DNA of 64,000 bases. It comes from Cavia porcellus (lineage: Eukaryota > Chordata > Mammalia > Rodentia > Caviidae). The stretch spans positions 24,706,844 through 24,770,843 of the forward strand of contig NW_026947486.1 in NCBI RefSeq assembly GCF_034190915.1, given 5' to 3'. How positions within the stretch are numbered: the stretch's first letter is position 1; the number at the start of each line of letters is the position of its first letter. Below, one piece after another: positions 42,896 to 53,309 of this stretch. A program made the position numbers and the translations under genes. The notes under the pieces were generated by a model. It ran no database searches and was not told where the DNA came from. It was given only the letters and a program-made list of their open reading frames with translations.

Positions 42896-45357
42896 TGTGA
42901 TCATTCTTTAGAGCTGAGTAGTACTGCATTGTATAAAAATACCACAACTTTTTTTAACCATTCCTCAGTTGATGGACACTTAGGTTGTTTCCAAGATCTG
43001 GCTATTACAAATTGTGCTGCTATAAACATGGGTGCACATATATCACTGTGGTATGATGCTTTCAGTTCTTCTGGGAATATGCCTAGAAGTGGGATAGCTG
43101 GGTCAAATGGGGCTTCCAGTCCCAGCTTTTTGAGAAATCTCCAGGCTCACCTCCACAATGGTTGTACTAGTCTACACTCCCACCAACAGTGTAGGAGAGT
43201 TCTTTTTTCCCCACAGCCTCTCCAGCATTTGTTGTTGTTGGTTTTCTTGATCCTGGCCATTCTTTCAGGAGTGAGATGGTATCTCAGTGTGGTTTTAATT
43301 TGCATTTCTCTAATGACCAATGATGATGAACATTTTTTCATGTATTTATTTGCCATTTGTATTTCTTCATCTGAGAATTGTGTATTCATTTCAGATGCCC
43401 ATTTTTGGATTGGGTCTTTGAATTTCGGGGATCTGATTTTTTTTTAAATTCTTTATATGTTTTAGACAGAAGACCTTTGTCTGAGGGACAGTTCACTAAG
43501 AATTTTTCCCAGTTTGTGGGTTTTCTTTTCACTATGCTGGAGACACGCAGAAACTTTTTAATAAGCCGTGATCTCAGTTATTGATTCTGGGAAGTATTTC
43601 CCTTGGGGTTTGACTCCTGTTCATGAATTCTCTACCTACCCCTATGTCTTCAAGATTTCTACCTACTTTGTCTTGCAACAGATTTAGTGTTTCTGTTTTA
43701 ATATTTAGATCTTTGATCCATTTAGATTTTAGTTTAGTACACGGTGATAAGCATGGGTCTAGTTTTAGTTTTCGTCATATGGAGAGCCAGTTTTCCCAGC
43801 ACCATTTATTAAAGACACTTTCATTCTTCTAGTAAACATGTTTAGCCTCTTTATCAAAGATAAGGTGGTTGAGTGTGTTTGTAGTTGTGGTTGTATCTTC
43901 TAATCTATTCCACTGATCTTTGGCTCTGTTTTGATTCCAGTACTATGTTGATTTTACTACTGTTGCTTTGTAGTACAAATTCAAGTCAGGGCCTGTGATG
44001 CCTCCTGCCTTGCCTTTGCTACTTATAATTGTCTTTGCTATTCTAGGTCTCTTCTGGTTCCAGATGAATTTTAGGAGTGATTTCTCTAGATCCATGAGAT
44101 ATGTTGATGGTATTTTCATTGGGATTGCATTGAGTCTGTATAACAGTTTTGGGAGAATGGTCATTTTCACAATATTTATTCTTCCTATCCATGAACAAGG
44201 GATGTCTTTCCATTTTCTGAGAACATCTTCAGTTTCTTTTTTCAGTGTATTATAATTTTCCCTATATAGATCTTTCACTTCTTTTGTGAGGTTAAGTCCT
44301 AAATATTTCATTTTTTTGTTGTTGTTGCTAGTGTGAAGGGTGTGGCTTCTCTTATTTCTCTCTCTGTATCTTGTTGTTAGTGTATAGAAATGCTATTGAT
44401 TTTTGAGTATTGATTTTGTATCCAGCCACATTACTGAATATATTTATTATATCTAGGAGTCTTTTAATGGAGTTTTGGGGGTCTTCTATGTAGAGTATTA
44501 TGTCATCTGCAAATAATGATAATTTAACTCCCTCTTTTCCTGTCTTTACACCTTTTTTCTCTCTTTTATCTAATTGTTCTGGCTAGTATTTCCAGTAATA
44601 TATTGAATAGGAGTGGTGATAAGGGACATCCTTTTCTTGTACCTGATTTCAAGGTAAAGGCCTTCAGTTTTTGGCCATTTAATATGATGCTGGTTGTTGG
44701 TTTGTCGTAGATGGCCTTTATTATATTGAGGTAACGACCATTGATTCCAATTTTCTCTAAGCCTCTTGTCATGAATGAATGTTGGACCTTATCAAAAGCT
44801 TTTTCTGCATCTATAGAAATGATCCTGTGATTGTTACTTTTAGCTTTATTGATGTGGTGGATTACCTTTATTGATTTACATATGTTGAACTATCCCTGTA
44901 TGCCTGGGATGAATCCCACTTGGTCATGCTATACAATCTTCTTGATGACTTGCTGTGCCCTCTTTACCAATATTTTATTGAGGATTTTTGCCATCTGTGT
45001 TCATTAGGGAGATTGGCCTGTAGTTCTCTTTTTTAGTTGGGTCTATCTCAGGTTTTGGTACTAGAGTAATATTTGCTTCCAGGAATGACTTAGGAAGAAT
45101 TGCTTCCCTTTCAGTTTCATTGAAGAGTTTGAGGAGTGCTGGCATTAGGTCTTCTTTGTACTTCTTGTAGAATTGCACAGTGAATCCATCTGGGCCTGAG
45201 CTCTTCTTTGTAGGTAAGGACTAAATTATATTTTCAATTTCATTAATAGAAATTGGCTCATTCAACAGTTTTACATCTTCTTGACCCAGCCTTGGTACTT
45301 CATATGTTTCTAGGAATCTGTCTCTTTCTTCTGTGTTATCAAACCTATGAGAGTAGG

Positions 45358-45497
45358 TGGGGTTTTTTTGTTTTTTTTTTTTGTTTTTTTTTTTGTTGTT
45401 GTTGTTATTTTCCTTTTTATCAGTACCGGGGATCGAACTCACGACTGTCTGCTTGGAAGGCAGGCGCTTATGCCGCTGAACTAAATCCCCAGCCCCC
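45358..45497 (-). mobile_element. ID-type SINE in L1-E ORF2
   Basis: Antisense ID (ATCAGTACCGGGGATCGAAC, GCTTATGCCGCTGAACTAAATC) with a long T/GTT tail at the left. TSD GAGAGTAGG at 45349-45357 and 45498-45506. Confidence 0.9.
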
Positions 45498-46799
45498 GAG
45501 AGTAGGCGTTTTTGAAATAGGTGTTGATGATCTTCTGTATTTCCACAGAGTCTGCAGTGATTTCTCCTTTTTCATTCCTTATTACATGAATTTTAGCTTT
45601 TCCTTTCCTTTTTAAAATTAGGTTTGCTAGGGGCTTATCAATTTTACTTATTCTTTCAAAGAACCAATTATTTGAATAATAGATTCTTTGGATTTTTTTA
45701 AGTCTGTATTGCATTAATTTCTGCTCTGATTTTTATAATTTCCTCCCTTGTTTTTTCGGGGTTGACTTGTTCTTTTTTTTCTAGATATTTCAGGTATAGC
45801 AGCAGGTTGTTTATTTGTATTTGTTCTATTTTCCTGATAGGGAACTCAGTGCAATAAATTTTCCTCTGAGGACAGCTTTCATTGCATCCCACAGATTCCG
45901 GTAAGTTGTATTTGCATTTTCATTTGCTTGTAGGTATTGTTTCATTTCTTCTTTGATTTCCCCTGTGAACCAATGTTACTCAAGAGTGTGTTATTCAATT
46001 TGTATGTGTTTGTGGGGTTTTTGCAGTTTCTTTTATCATTAATTTCTAGTTTTATGGTGCTATGATCTGACAACATGTATGGGATAATTTTGATTCTTTT
46101 GCATTTACTTAAATATGTCCTAGTATATGGTCTATTTTAGAGAATGCCCCATGTACTGATGAAAAAAATGTATATTCTGATGTTGGATAAAATAGTCTGT
46201 ATATGTCTATCAAGTACATTTGGTCACAGGTGTGATTCAGTTCTGTTATTTCTTTGCTGATTTTCTGTCTGTTTGATCTGTCCCTTGGTGTCAATGGTGT
46301 GTTAAGGTCTCCTGTTATAATTGTGTCACTGCTAATTCAAATTTTCTATTAATACTTGTTGTGTATAACTGGGTGCTCTGGAATTTGGTGCATATATATT
46401 AAGATTGTTATCTCTTTCTCTTGAAGTTTTCCCCTAAACCAGTATGTAGTGACCTTCTTTATCTCTTAGGATCATTCTTGGTTTAAATCTCACATTGTCT
46501 GCAAACAGGATAGCTACCCCTGCTTTTTTGGGAGTTCGTGTTGCATTAAGTATTGTTTTCCATTCTTTAACTTTTCGTCTGTGAGTATCCTTTTGGGTTA
46601 GATGGGTTTCTTGTAGACAGCATAAGGTTGGATTTTGTTTCTTGATCCATTCTGCCAGTCTGTTTCATTTAATTGGTGCATTGAGACCATTTACATTAAT
46701 GGTTATAACTGTTATATGTTGGTTTATTGTTGACATGTTATCTTTCTGCTGTTGCATCTTTATCTTTCTGTTCTGTTTAATTGTCTGCTTTGCTTAGTG

Positions 46800-48005
46800 G
46801 TTTTTTTTCCTATGTGTATCTAAACTGTCTTTCAGTATTCTTTGCAGGGTTGGCTTGGTGATCATGAAGTTCTTCAGCTGTTCTCAGTCATGGAAGTATC
46901 TTATTTCTCCATCCATTTTGAAGGACAGTTTTTCACGGTACATCACTCTAAGTTGGAAATCATCTTCCTTTAGGATCTGAAATACTTCACTTCATGCTCT
47001 TCTTGACTTCATTGTGTTGAGAAGTCTGCTGTGATTCTGATTGGCCTTCCTTTATAGGTGATCTGTCTTTTCTAACAGCTTTTTTTTTTTGTCTTTTTCC
47101 TTTTTATCAGTACCAGGGATCGAACTCACGACTGCCTGCTTGCAAGGCAGGTGCTTATGCCACTGAGCTAAATCCCCAGCCCCTCTAACAGCTTTTAATA
47201 GTCTATTCTTATGTTGGATTTCTGGGATGGTGATTATTATATGTCTGGGTGTAGTTTTATTTTGGTTATGACTATTTGGGGTTCTATATGATTCACTAAT
47301 CCATATGTCAGCTTTCCATTCTCATGTTTGGGAAATTTTCAGCTATTACTTCTGTAAATGGCCTCTTGATGTCATTTGTGTTATCCCCTATCAATCTGAT
47401 GTTGTTTTTCTTTGCATCATCTTGCAGCTGTTGAATTATTTCCTGACTCCTTGTTATTTTTAAAAGATCTTTCCTTTCCTGTTCACTAGCTGCAATCTTG
47501 TCTTCAAGGTCTGAAATTCTATCTTCACTTTTGTTGAGGTGGTTTTGACAACTTTCAATGGAATTTTTGATTTCCTGTATATCTCTTTGCATCTACTTTA
47601 TGTATTCTTATATGTTTCTTATATGTCCATCCAGGGATTCTATCCCTTTGTTTTGTTCATCTAATTTTTTAACTGTGTCTTCTTAGATGTGTTCAGCATC
47701 TCTTTCATTACTTTTATCATTTCTTCTTTTACCTGGGAGATTATTCCTCATTTGAATTCCTTTAAATATTCCCAGAGTTGCTTATTTATTTCAGGTATTT
47801 CAGGTGTATGGCATATATTTTCTTCTGTGTACATGGCTCCTAGGCTTTCTTGGGATGGGCTGGAGGTTTGGGATTGCATTTTGGTCTTTTGTTTTGTCAT
47901 TTTCCTACATTTCTGCATCAAGTGTTGTTCCAAGACTTCCCCTGGGCATGTTGGAAATTGTCTCCTATGCCATTGGCTCCTGGGACACTGCGGATGATGG
48001 TCCAA
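46800..48005 (-). pseudogene. L1-E ORF1p remnant, split by SINE
   Basis: N-terminal block 47748-48005 (..MQKCRKMTKQKTKMQSQTSS, EENICHTPEIPEI), coiled coil 47308-47592 (MQRDIQEIKNSIESCQNHL.., KIAASEQERKDLLKI), an ID SINE at 47084-47183, then the C-terminal domain to about 46800 in other frames. Same protein family as L1-C ORF1p. Confidence 0.87.
47084..47183 (-). mobile_element. ID-type SINE in L1-E ORF1
   Basis: Antisense ID (ATCAGTACCAGGGATCGAAC, GCCTGCTTGCAAGGCAGG). Perfect 13-bp TSD TCTAACAGCTTTT at 47071-47083 and 47184-47196. Confidence 0.95.
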
Positions 48006-48050
48006 AGCTTTCTCCAGGCAAGGAATTTTGGATGTATTAAGAAACTTTTT

Positions 48051-48142
48051 TTACATTTTTTTCTGGTATTGAGGATCAAACTCATGACTTAGTGCTTGCC
48101 AGTCTGTCACTTATACTGCTGAGCTAAATCTCTGCCCCCTCC
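48051..48142 (-). mobile_element. ID-type SINE, diverged
   Basis: Antisense ID (GGTATTGAGGATCAAACTC, CTGCTGAGCTAAATCTCTGCC). TSD TAAGAAAC/TTTTT at 48038-48050 and 48143-48154. Inserted in the ancient antisense L1M fragment. Confidence 0.85.
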
Positions 48143-48339
48143 TAAGAAATTTTTGATTTCTTTAAAAGTTTGGGGTTTCAGGGGGGTGGACCAAAGATGG
48201 CAGATAGATAACAGCCAGCTAGAGAGGTTCCCTGAGATAGTCAACTTAGAATTCAACATAATAAAATATGGGGAACCCCGAACAGAGGGAGAGGAATTCT
48301 CTTGGCCCAAGAAGAAACTAAGGTGAGAAAAAATTAATG

Positions 48340-48830
48340 AAACATACAGTCCCGGCCAGCCGCCCTATCGTGCAGCCCTGAGCACTGCCGAGCCGCCAGC
48401 GAGACAGGCCATCCCTGTGCCGCTGTGCTCCAGCCACTGCCCCTGACTCTGTTGCTGTGGGCCTGCCAGAGGTTAGGAAAGTGGACCAACTCGGTGCCCA
48501 CTGGCTGCCTCTGCCCCCGCCACCACTGCCACTGCCGCCACCGGCGTCTCTGCAGCCTCTCCACATCCAAGCTGCATCCTGGAGGGCATGAGGAGGAGGG
48601 CGTGTTGCAGCATCATGGGCACAGGACCAGACCTGCTGGGACACATCTCTGCCTTCGCCCTCGCTGCTCCTGCTAAGACCCGAGTCTGCAGCACCAGTGC
48701 TGAGCGAGTCCCTGCCGCTGGAGTGCCAAGATCCCCGGGCAGGCAAGTGTGTCTTTGCCACCGCAAAGCCCACATGGCTGGAGCCACCACCATGAACAGA
48801 GCCCAGAGAATCTGCTTCTGAAAACATCTC
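48340..48830 (+). promoter_or_regulatory. GC-rich core of element F 5'UTR
   Basis: The most GC- and CpG-rich stretch of the interior (CCGGCCAGCCGCCC.., CCGCCACCGGCGTCTC). Long open frames here in both strands reflect GC content and show no L1 or known domain. Likely promoter-bearing L1 leader sequence by position; inference only. Confidence 0.5.
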
Positions 48831-49118
48831 TTCAGACAATAATCAAAAATAAAGAATCAGAACTTTCCAATTTCCCACCATACTCGACCAGCTTTGGGGA
48901 ATTGGACCTGCCTGCCTGCGCACTGAACTCTGGACTGGGCAGCCTGGGTGAGTGTCCACGCAAAATCCTGAACCCCTGGGAGGGAGTTTAAGATACCTTA
49001 GATAACAGAAAATTGGGAGGGCAGCGAAATCCCAGTCAGCACGCTTTGTCAAGACCCTAAGCAATATGGAGAGGGCCAGAGAACCCCCGGACACACTTGT
49101 CTGAAAGAAACCAGAAAC

Positions 49119-49412
49119 ATGACAAGAGATAGAAATAAAAAAAAAAAAACCTCCAGCCACTGACCCTGGAAAAATAAGCCCAGGAGAGGTAAATACAGAA
49201 GAGAAAGAGTGCAGTAATCATGTAATATTAGGTACAGCATCAGAGGGCATAAAGAAATACCTTCATGACCTCATAGATGAATTTAAAACTGTACTTCTGA
49301 TCCAAATGAAGCAAGATATAAAGAGATTAATTAAAGAAATGATAGGCCCCGCCCAGGAGAACACAGATGGAAGAATGGAGGAACTCAGAAAAGGAAAAGA
49401 AACCTTTCATTC
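49119..49412 (+). pseudogene. element F ORF1p, N-terminal part only
   Basis: Starts MTRDRNKKKK.. with the same N terminus as the ORF1 of G and H (..PG.SPGEVNTEE.., KKYLHDLIDEFKT). After about 98 codons the sequence jumps at about 49410 to 3'UTR units (TCACTGTTCATAGTG), so coiled coil, RRM-like and C-terminal domains are missing. Confidence 0.78.
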
Positions 49413-50506
49413 ACTGTTCATAGTGATAGTCTAGTCTCTTATGTTCAATTTCAGCATGTGTAAAGATAAGGACAGCTACTACGAAGAGAATGAGAGACAT
49501 TATGGTAGTCATTATTGATTTCCCCAAATCAGGTCTTGAAGACCTAAAAAGCCTTCATCATCCTGTAACGATCAGATTAGTTCTATAATGCTCAGTATAT
49601 ATTCAATGTGTGTGAAGATGGGGACAACTATTTGGAAGAAAACTAGAGACAACATGATAGACAGTGAAGATCTCCAGTGGACTTGCTTTGAAATCTGTGT
49701 TTCTTTACATTGTTTCCTTATAACCTGTTTTGTTCTGTTATGTTTAATCTTACCCTCTTTAAGATAAAAAACAAGTGTGTAGAACTGATAACCATATTAC
49801 TAAGTTCTTGTTGGATCGTTGAAAATGTTTGCAGTGTCATTATTTTACTATCACTTTGTATACTTTAATTTTGTAACTCGAGTAACTATTTGTAAGATGA
49901 CAGTATGTAACTTATCAACTGCTGATTTCTTACTGTTTATTTTTCTGAAATTCTGTATTGTTTATATCCTTTTTCTGTTTTTTTCTTTCTCTTTATATAA
50001 AAAAATTTTTAAAAACAAGTTTTGTGTTTTTTGCATGTAGATGTATAGTTGTTCCTGTATATTTACTGAGGGTACAATCCTTTCTCCACTTAACTGCTTT
50101 TGCATCTTTGCCAGAAATCAAATGCCTGTTATGTGAGTATCTATTTTGGGACTTTACATTGGTACTTTGGTGGCTTGCCTATCTTGATATCAATGCTACT
50201 TTGTCATGATTGGTGTAACTTTGTGGTAAATCTTCAGACTGGGAGGGTTGGAGCTCTAATTTTGTTCCTTTATCAAAATGGTTTACACTATTCTGAGTGT
50301 TTTCTATTTTTATAGAAATGTAAGTATCAAAATGTTAATCTTTATGAAAAATGATGTTGGCAGTTTGATAAGGGATTATATTTTCTCATCTTTATCATTC
50401 TATTTTTTTTGTTTATTCTTTTATTTTTGATTTCTCAAGGAAAGATATAGGGCTATTTCATGGCTTTCTTCTTTTCTGATGAATGTACTTGGTGTTAAAA
50501 AAAAAC

Positions 50507-50960
50507 CAAAGTTACATGGAAAAATACTGAATGACAAACTTTAGAGCCAAGTGTGAAAATGGAATAAAGGTATTTTCAGATATGCAAAGATTCAAGATGT
50601 CTGCTTTTTATACAACTTTTTGAGAAATTTGCCTAAAGATTTACTCCATCAAAATGATGGAGAAAACAAGCAAATAAACAAAAGATCAGGGAATTAGTAA
50701 ATAATGGAAATAATCATGGAAAGTGGTAAAGAGAAATTCCAAAATGATAGCTATGTATCAGGCCTTAGAAAGCAACTAGTTCAGATTTGAAAAGGAGAGG
50801 AAGAGGCCCAGGTAGAAGGACCCCTGGAGTAAGGGAATAGGCCTAAAGAAATTCTTAGTGTAATAGAGGGTTTGAAAAAATGGAGTGTGGGTGATATCGT
50901 GGTCCACACTGCTCTGAGATGAGGTTGAGGAGGCGCACGATTCCAATACAGCCTGCAGTC
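50507..50960 (+). repeat. ancient HAL1/L1M ORF1, continuation after L1-D
   Basis: Beyond the right TSD copy the old ORF1 resumes: GTTACATGGAAAAATACTG, GAATAAAGGTATTTTCAGAT, CTCCATCAAAATGATGGAG. Order and content continue from 25246. Confidence 0.65.
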
Positions 50961-51838
50961 CTGACATCTCTCTGAGGCCTGGAGCCAGTGCAGTGGTGCT
51001 GCCCTGGAGTGAGCAGGAAACTATGCCACTCTGCCTTGGAGCATGGACTGACTTCTCAACAAACTGTAGAAAAAAATGGCAGCTTGCTAGGAAGCTGGAT
51101 AGAGAAGCTTTCCGGGGAAAACAGCTCAGATGCTAGAATTTGACAACATGGAGAGGGCCAGATGATTGGAGATCAATTCTCACTAACCCAGGAGGTAACG
51201 GAACAGAAAAATAAAATTAGGAAGAGGAAGGAAAAGCACAGGTGGAGGGATGAAGCCCAACATGCTCACTGAGACCAGTTCCACACTGTGCTGGGTGCGC
51301 TGTGGGGTCGGATGACTCAAGATTGGGCTGAAGCCACAGCTGCTGATAACAGAGTGGGTGAGTCCTAGGCCCTTGGTGGGAGGACGCAACACAGTGTGGA
51401 GTAGAGCCAAGGTTGAGAGCTTTATTGACTCTCAGTGAGTGCTGGAAATTGGGTCCCACAGTGTAGGTGGCTTACTAGAAGACATCTTGGAGTAGGGCAG
51501 AGCCTGGCACTGCAGTGGCATCAGTCAACCACCTCTGGCCCAGAGAGGACTGGTGGAAGCTGCTTGGGCTGAACCATGCCACTGGTCAGGAACCACAGGC
51601 AGGGGCAAAACTGTTCCAACCCTATGACATCCGCTACAGCACAGCATAGCTTGCTGAAGGCGCCTGCAGATTGAATGGCTCAGAGCAGACGGGCAAGCAT
51701 ACAGTGTTGCTGCGTCCACCTCAGATATCAGCAAACTGGAGAAAGCAGCAAGCCCCCAGCCAGCACGCTTTAGAAAAATTATAAGTAATATAGAGGGGTC
51801 TGAGACCTCCTCCACACACCTGTCTGAAAGAAAAAAAC

Positions 51839-52857
51839 ATGACAAGAACAAGAGATAAGACAAAACCTCCAACCACTGACCCTGGGAAAGTAAGCCCAGG
51901 AGAGGTAAATACAGAAGAGAACTGGTCCAGCAATCGTGCAGTATTAGCCACAACATCAGCAGACATAAAGAATTACATTCGTGACTTCATAGATGAACTT
52001 AAAAATGAAATTCTTACCCCACTGAGGCAAGAAATAAAAAGGTTGATTAAAGAAATGCTAAGCCCCTCTCAAGAAAACACAGAGGGAAGAGGGTAGGAAC
52101 CCAGAAAAGGAAGAGAAACCTTTGGTGAAGAACATAAACAAAATCTAGAATACATGAAACAGATCCAAAGAGACTACCAGGAAACTAAAAATTCCATTGA
52201 AAGCTGGCAAAATGCCTTGACAGAAACAAAAGCTAGCCTTTCAAAACTTGAAGAGAGATTTATAATGTGTGATCATGAAAGAAAAGACCAATTAAAAATA
52301 ACAAGGAACCAAGAAGTAAAAATAAAAAGGCTAGAAGATGACAAGAGGATCTATAACTTAAGAATAAAAAATGTAAGTGAAGAAGCAGGAGTAACCACAA
52401 ATGAATTACAAAGGCTATTCACAGAAATAATTAAGGAAAACTTCCCAAGCATAGGAAAAAGAAATGATATCCAGATAAATGAGGCATACAGAACTCCAGC
52501 CAAATACAACCAAAACAGATCTAGACCAAGACATATAATAATCAACATTCTAGAAATCCACCACAAGAACAGAATATTAAAACAGCTAGAGAAAAGAAGC
52601 AGATCACCTACAAAGGACAAATCATCAAAATAACGACAGACTTACCAACTCAAACTATTAAATCGAGAAGAACCTTGGGGGAGATACTCCAAGCCCTGAA
52701 AGAAAATAACCTCCAACCAAGACTGATGTATCCTGAAAATCTCTCTCTCAAAATTAATGGAAAAATAAGATGTTTCCAAGACAAAGAGGAACTGTGGGAG
52801 GTCATGGCCACCAACCCAACCCTACAGAAAATACTGAAGGATATTATAGAGAGATAG
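51839..52857 (+). pseudogene. element H ORF1p, best-preserved half-L1 ORF
   Basis: About 339 codons from MTRTRDKTKPP. 51839-52093 and 52154-52633 are in one frame with a TAG at 52094-52096; a frameshift near 52590-52640 leads to the C-terminal piece 52675-52857. Visible parts: basic N terminus, coiled coil (YMKQIQRDYQETKNSIESW.., KLEERFIMCDHERKDQLKI), RRM-like (RIYNLRIKNVSEEAG, ENFPSIGKRNDIQINEAYR), C-terminal domain (LKENNLQPRLMYPENLSLK). Only two breaks, unlike the ORF2 relics, which suggests fairly recent mobility by an L1 helper. Confidence 0.88.
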
Positions 52858-53309
52858 AGAGGAAAAAATACCAGAATTCCAGAAACAGTGGCAGAGAGGC
52901 CTCAATGAACACGGCAGACAGTGGAATGAAGGAGAAAAATAGACAAATAATAACAGAAATATAGAATAGCAGAATTGAAGCAGAGAAGATGGGCTATAAT
53001 TTTAGACATTGCCTAGATACACTAACAAGAAGAAACACAAATAGAGTAGATTAGGAGGCAGGATCCATCAAGATGCTCTGAATAGGAAATATACTCAACC
53101 TGAAAGAAGGTTAATAAACTGAAAGTCAAAGATGAGAAAACAAAGCTTTAAGAGACAGGGAATCAGAGAGAAATAGGGACAACACGTCCAGCAGCCACAA
53201 ATAGTTATGACATTTTGGTGCAGTGTAGAACAACAAAGCTAGAAAGAAGCAAAACCTTGTGGGTTTAGTAAGTAAAGGAGTACAGCTCAAGATCAAGCTC
53301 AGGGGTAAA

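Larger units (their letters stand above)
42115..46736 (-). pseudogene. L1-E ORF2p remnant
   Basis: Endonuclease start near 46736 (MSTINQ-type). Blocks: 46109-46294 (MTPRDRSNRQKISKEI), 45698-45892, 45481-45714, 45221-45442, RT 44975-45178 and 44566-44772 ([23 protein letters not shown]), an FADD catalytic loop readable near 44500, 43943-44311 ([31 protein letters not shown]), 43147-43389 (Cys-rich, [20 protein letters not shown]). The catalytic Asp pair is retained, but more than six frame breaks plus three insertions disable it. Confidence 0.88.
41482..48025 (-). mobile_element. L1-E, near full-length LINE-1 (minus)
   Basis: Bounded by a 10-bp TSD TTTTGGATGT (41472-41481, 48026-48035). On the minus strand: short leader, ORF1 (48005 to about 46800), ORF2 (46736 to about 42115) and short-form 3'UTR (about 42100-41490). 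Later insertions: solo L1 3'UTR 42175-42895 and ID SINEs 45358-45497 and 47084-47183. Frames are broken throughout. Confidence 0.88.
48179..50016 (+). mobile_element. half-L1 element F, extra-deleted
   Basis: Starts ATGGCAGATAGATAACAGCC.. after a G run, with a long GC-rich 5'UTR (48179-49118), ORF1 from 49119, truncated at about 49410, where it fuses directly to the 3'UTR tandem units. The 3' end is L1-A-like (GTTTGCAGTGTC.., final TATATAAAAAAATTTTTAAAAA). TSD with two mismatches: AAGTTTGGGGTTT (48166-48178) and AAGTTTTGTGTTT (50017-50029). It contains no ORF2 sequence. Confidence 0.78.
41400..50496 (-). repeat. ancient antisense L1M fragment, split three times
   Basis: Three pieces join when insertions are removed: about 41440-41481 (CCATTTTGAGTTGACTTTTGG), 48036-48178 minus its SINE, and 50017-50496 (TTTTTTGCATGTAGATGTATAG, CTGCTTTTGCATCTTTGCCAG, TGGCAGTTTGATAAGGGATT). 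This is the antisense order of old mammalian L1 ORF2. It lies inside the TSD that bounds L1-D, next to the A9 tract. Confidence 0.65.
25247..50506 (+). mobile_element. L1-D insertion block (nested stack)
   Basis: One ancient HAL1/L1M ORF1 is split here. A 13-bp TSD, CAAAGTTATATGG at 25234-25246 and CAAAGTTACATGG at 50507-50519 (one mismatch), flanks the block, and an A9 tract (50497-50505) precedes the right copy. The block starts with an L1 5'UTR (GGGCAAGATGGCAGAG). Within it L1-D reads 25247-26431, 30075-31042 and 37610 to about 41400; the gaps are later insertions G, C and SINEs. Beyond 41400 an antisense ancient L1 stretch, itself split by L1-E, a SINE and F, leads to the A tract. Confidence 0.8.

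Noticed and set aside
48318..48839. 173-residue minus-strand and other overlapping frames in GC-rich DNA
   Set aside because: Lies in the 5'UTR of half-L1 F; no domain, several overlapping frames on both strands, explained by GC content.
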